Shown here in pieces: positions 5,618 through 5,699 of a stretch of DNA of 5,699 nt. The notes below the pieces were generated by a model. That model was not told where the DNA came from and did no database searches. It saw only the letters and a list, made by a program, of their open reading frames with translations. This stretch comes from Rhodospirillales bacterium. Its GTDB lineage: Bacteria; Pseudomonadota; Alphaproteobacteria; Rhodospirillales_A; Casp-alpha2. Location: positions 1-5,699 of the forward strand of contig JAESSX010000228.1 of NCBI GenBank assembly GCA_016763915.1, in the 5' to 3' direction. Positions within the stretch are counted from its first letter, which is position 1. Each line of letters starts with the position of its first letter. Made by a program: the position numbers and the translations under genes.

Positions 5618-5699
5618 TTACTTTTTCTTGGCGGCGCAGGGGTTGCAGGGATTGCAGCCGTGCTTTTTGGCGGCGCAGGGATTGCAGGGATTGCAGCCA
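5618..5699 (-). CDS. C-terminal end of a Cys-Asn-Pro repeat protein, truncated by window edge
   Basis: On the minus strand the frame enters from the right edge and ends at TAA 5620-5618, showing the last 26 residues. They consist of two copies of a 13-residue unit, GCNPCNPCAAKKH, the second ending KKK instead of KKH. Each unit holds three cysteines spaced C-x2-C-x2-C, with asparagine-proline between, followed by a basic tail. This Cys density suggests soft-metal binding or disulfide cross-linking, but only the tail is visible and no function is claimed. A strong terminator 33 bases downstream supports a real, probably monocistronic, expressed gene. I recall short NPC-repeat proteins in some proteobacteria but cannot name a family. 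The alternative that this is just a DNA repeat is less likely, because the repeat length is a multiple of three and the frame ends cleanly. Confidence 0.65.
   Translation of the reverse strand, partial: GCNPCNPCAAKKHGCNPCNPCAAKKK
5630..5699. repeat. 39-bp tandem repeat encoding the Cys-rich units
   Basis: The 30-base core at 5630-5659 recurs at 5669-5698 with a single difference (G at 5642, A at 5681, synonymous Asn AAC/AAT). The period is 39 bases, 13 codons, and the array continues to the window edge. A shorter 9-base repeat (ATT/GTT GCAGGG) is nested inside each unit. Near-identity at DNA level suggests recent expansion by slippage or recombination. Confidence 0.8.

Noticed and set aside
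5630..5699. CRISPR array
   Set aside because: The repeat is tandem and in frame, with a 9-base linker and no unique spacers; it encodes the Cys-rich units.

Overview
The window reads like bacterial chromosome, most plausibly from an alphaproteobacterium of the Rhodospirillales type. This rests on GC-rich coding regions with C/G-ending codons, the mix of protein families, and Shine-Dalgarno (SD) signals. No 16S or other phylogenetic marker is present, so the assignment is inference. TGA ends at least one intact-looking reading frame and tryptophan is encoded by TGG, so the standard bacterial code applies.

Layout. (1) Positions 1-1128, minus strand: the N-terminal 376 residues of a FAD-linked 2-hydroxyacid dehydrogenase (GlcD-type flavin domain), running off the left edge. 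(2) Positions 1129-1471: an AT-rich divergent control region with a good sigma70-like promoter for the rightward genes, a 9-bp inverted repeat flanking it, and a perfect 14-bp palindrome. (3) Positions 1472-4722, plus strand: a three-gene set, serine-glyoxylate aminotransferase, then an enoyl-CoA hydratase/isomerase-family gene interrupted by one in-frame TGA, then a CaiB/BaiF family III CoA-transferase starting one base after the hydratase stop. (4) Positions 4745-5470, minus strand: a conserved histidine-rich protein of unknown function, convergent with the CoA-transferase. (5) Positions 5540-5699, minus strand: a strong intrinsic terminator preceded by the last 26 codons of a Cys-Asn-Pro repeat protein that enters from the right edge.

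How the genes may work together. The flavin dehydrogenase could oxidise a 2-hydroxyacid (glycolate would give glyoxylate), and the divergently transcribed aminotransferase consumes glyoxylate. This suggests a C2/serine-glyoxylate theme. The CoA-transferase and crotonase would activate a carboxylic acid as its CoA thioester and hydrate or isomerise an enoyl-CoA; their substrate cannot be read from sequence. Mobile elements, tRNA/rRNA genes and CRISPR arrays were not seen.

The points most worth a second look are the premature TGA in the crotonase gene, the nested promoter/operator architecture upstream of the aminotransferase, and the Cys-rich tandem-repeat protein at the right edge. I did not find convincing evidence of a wholly new multi-gene system.
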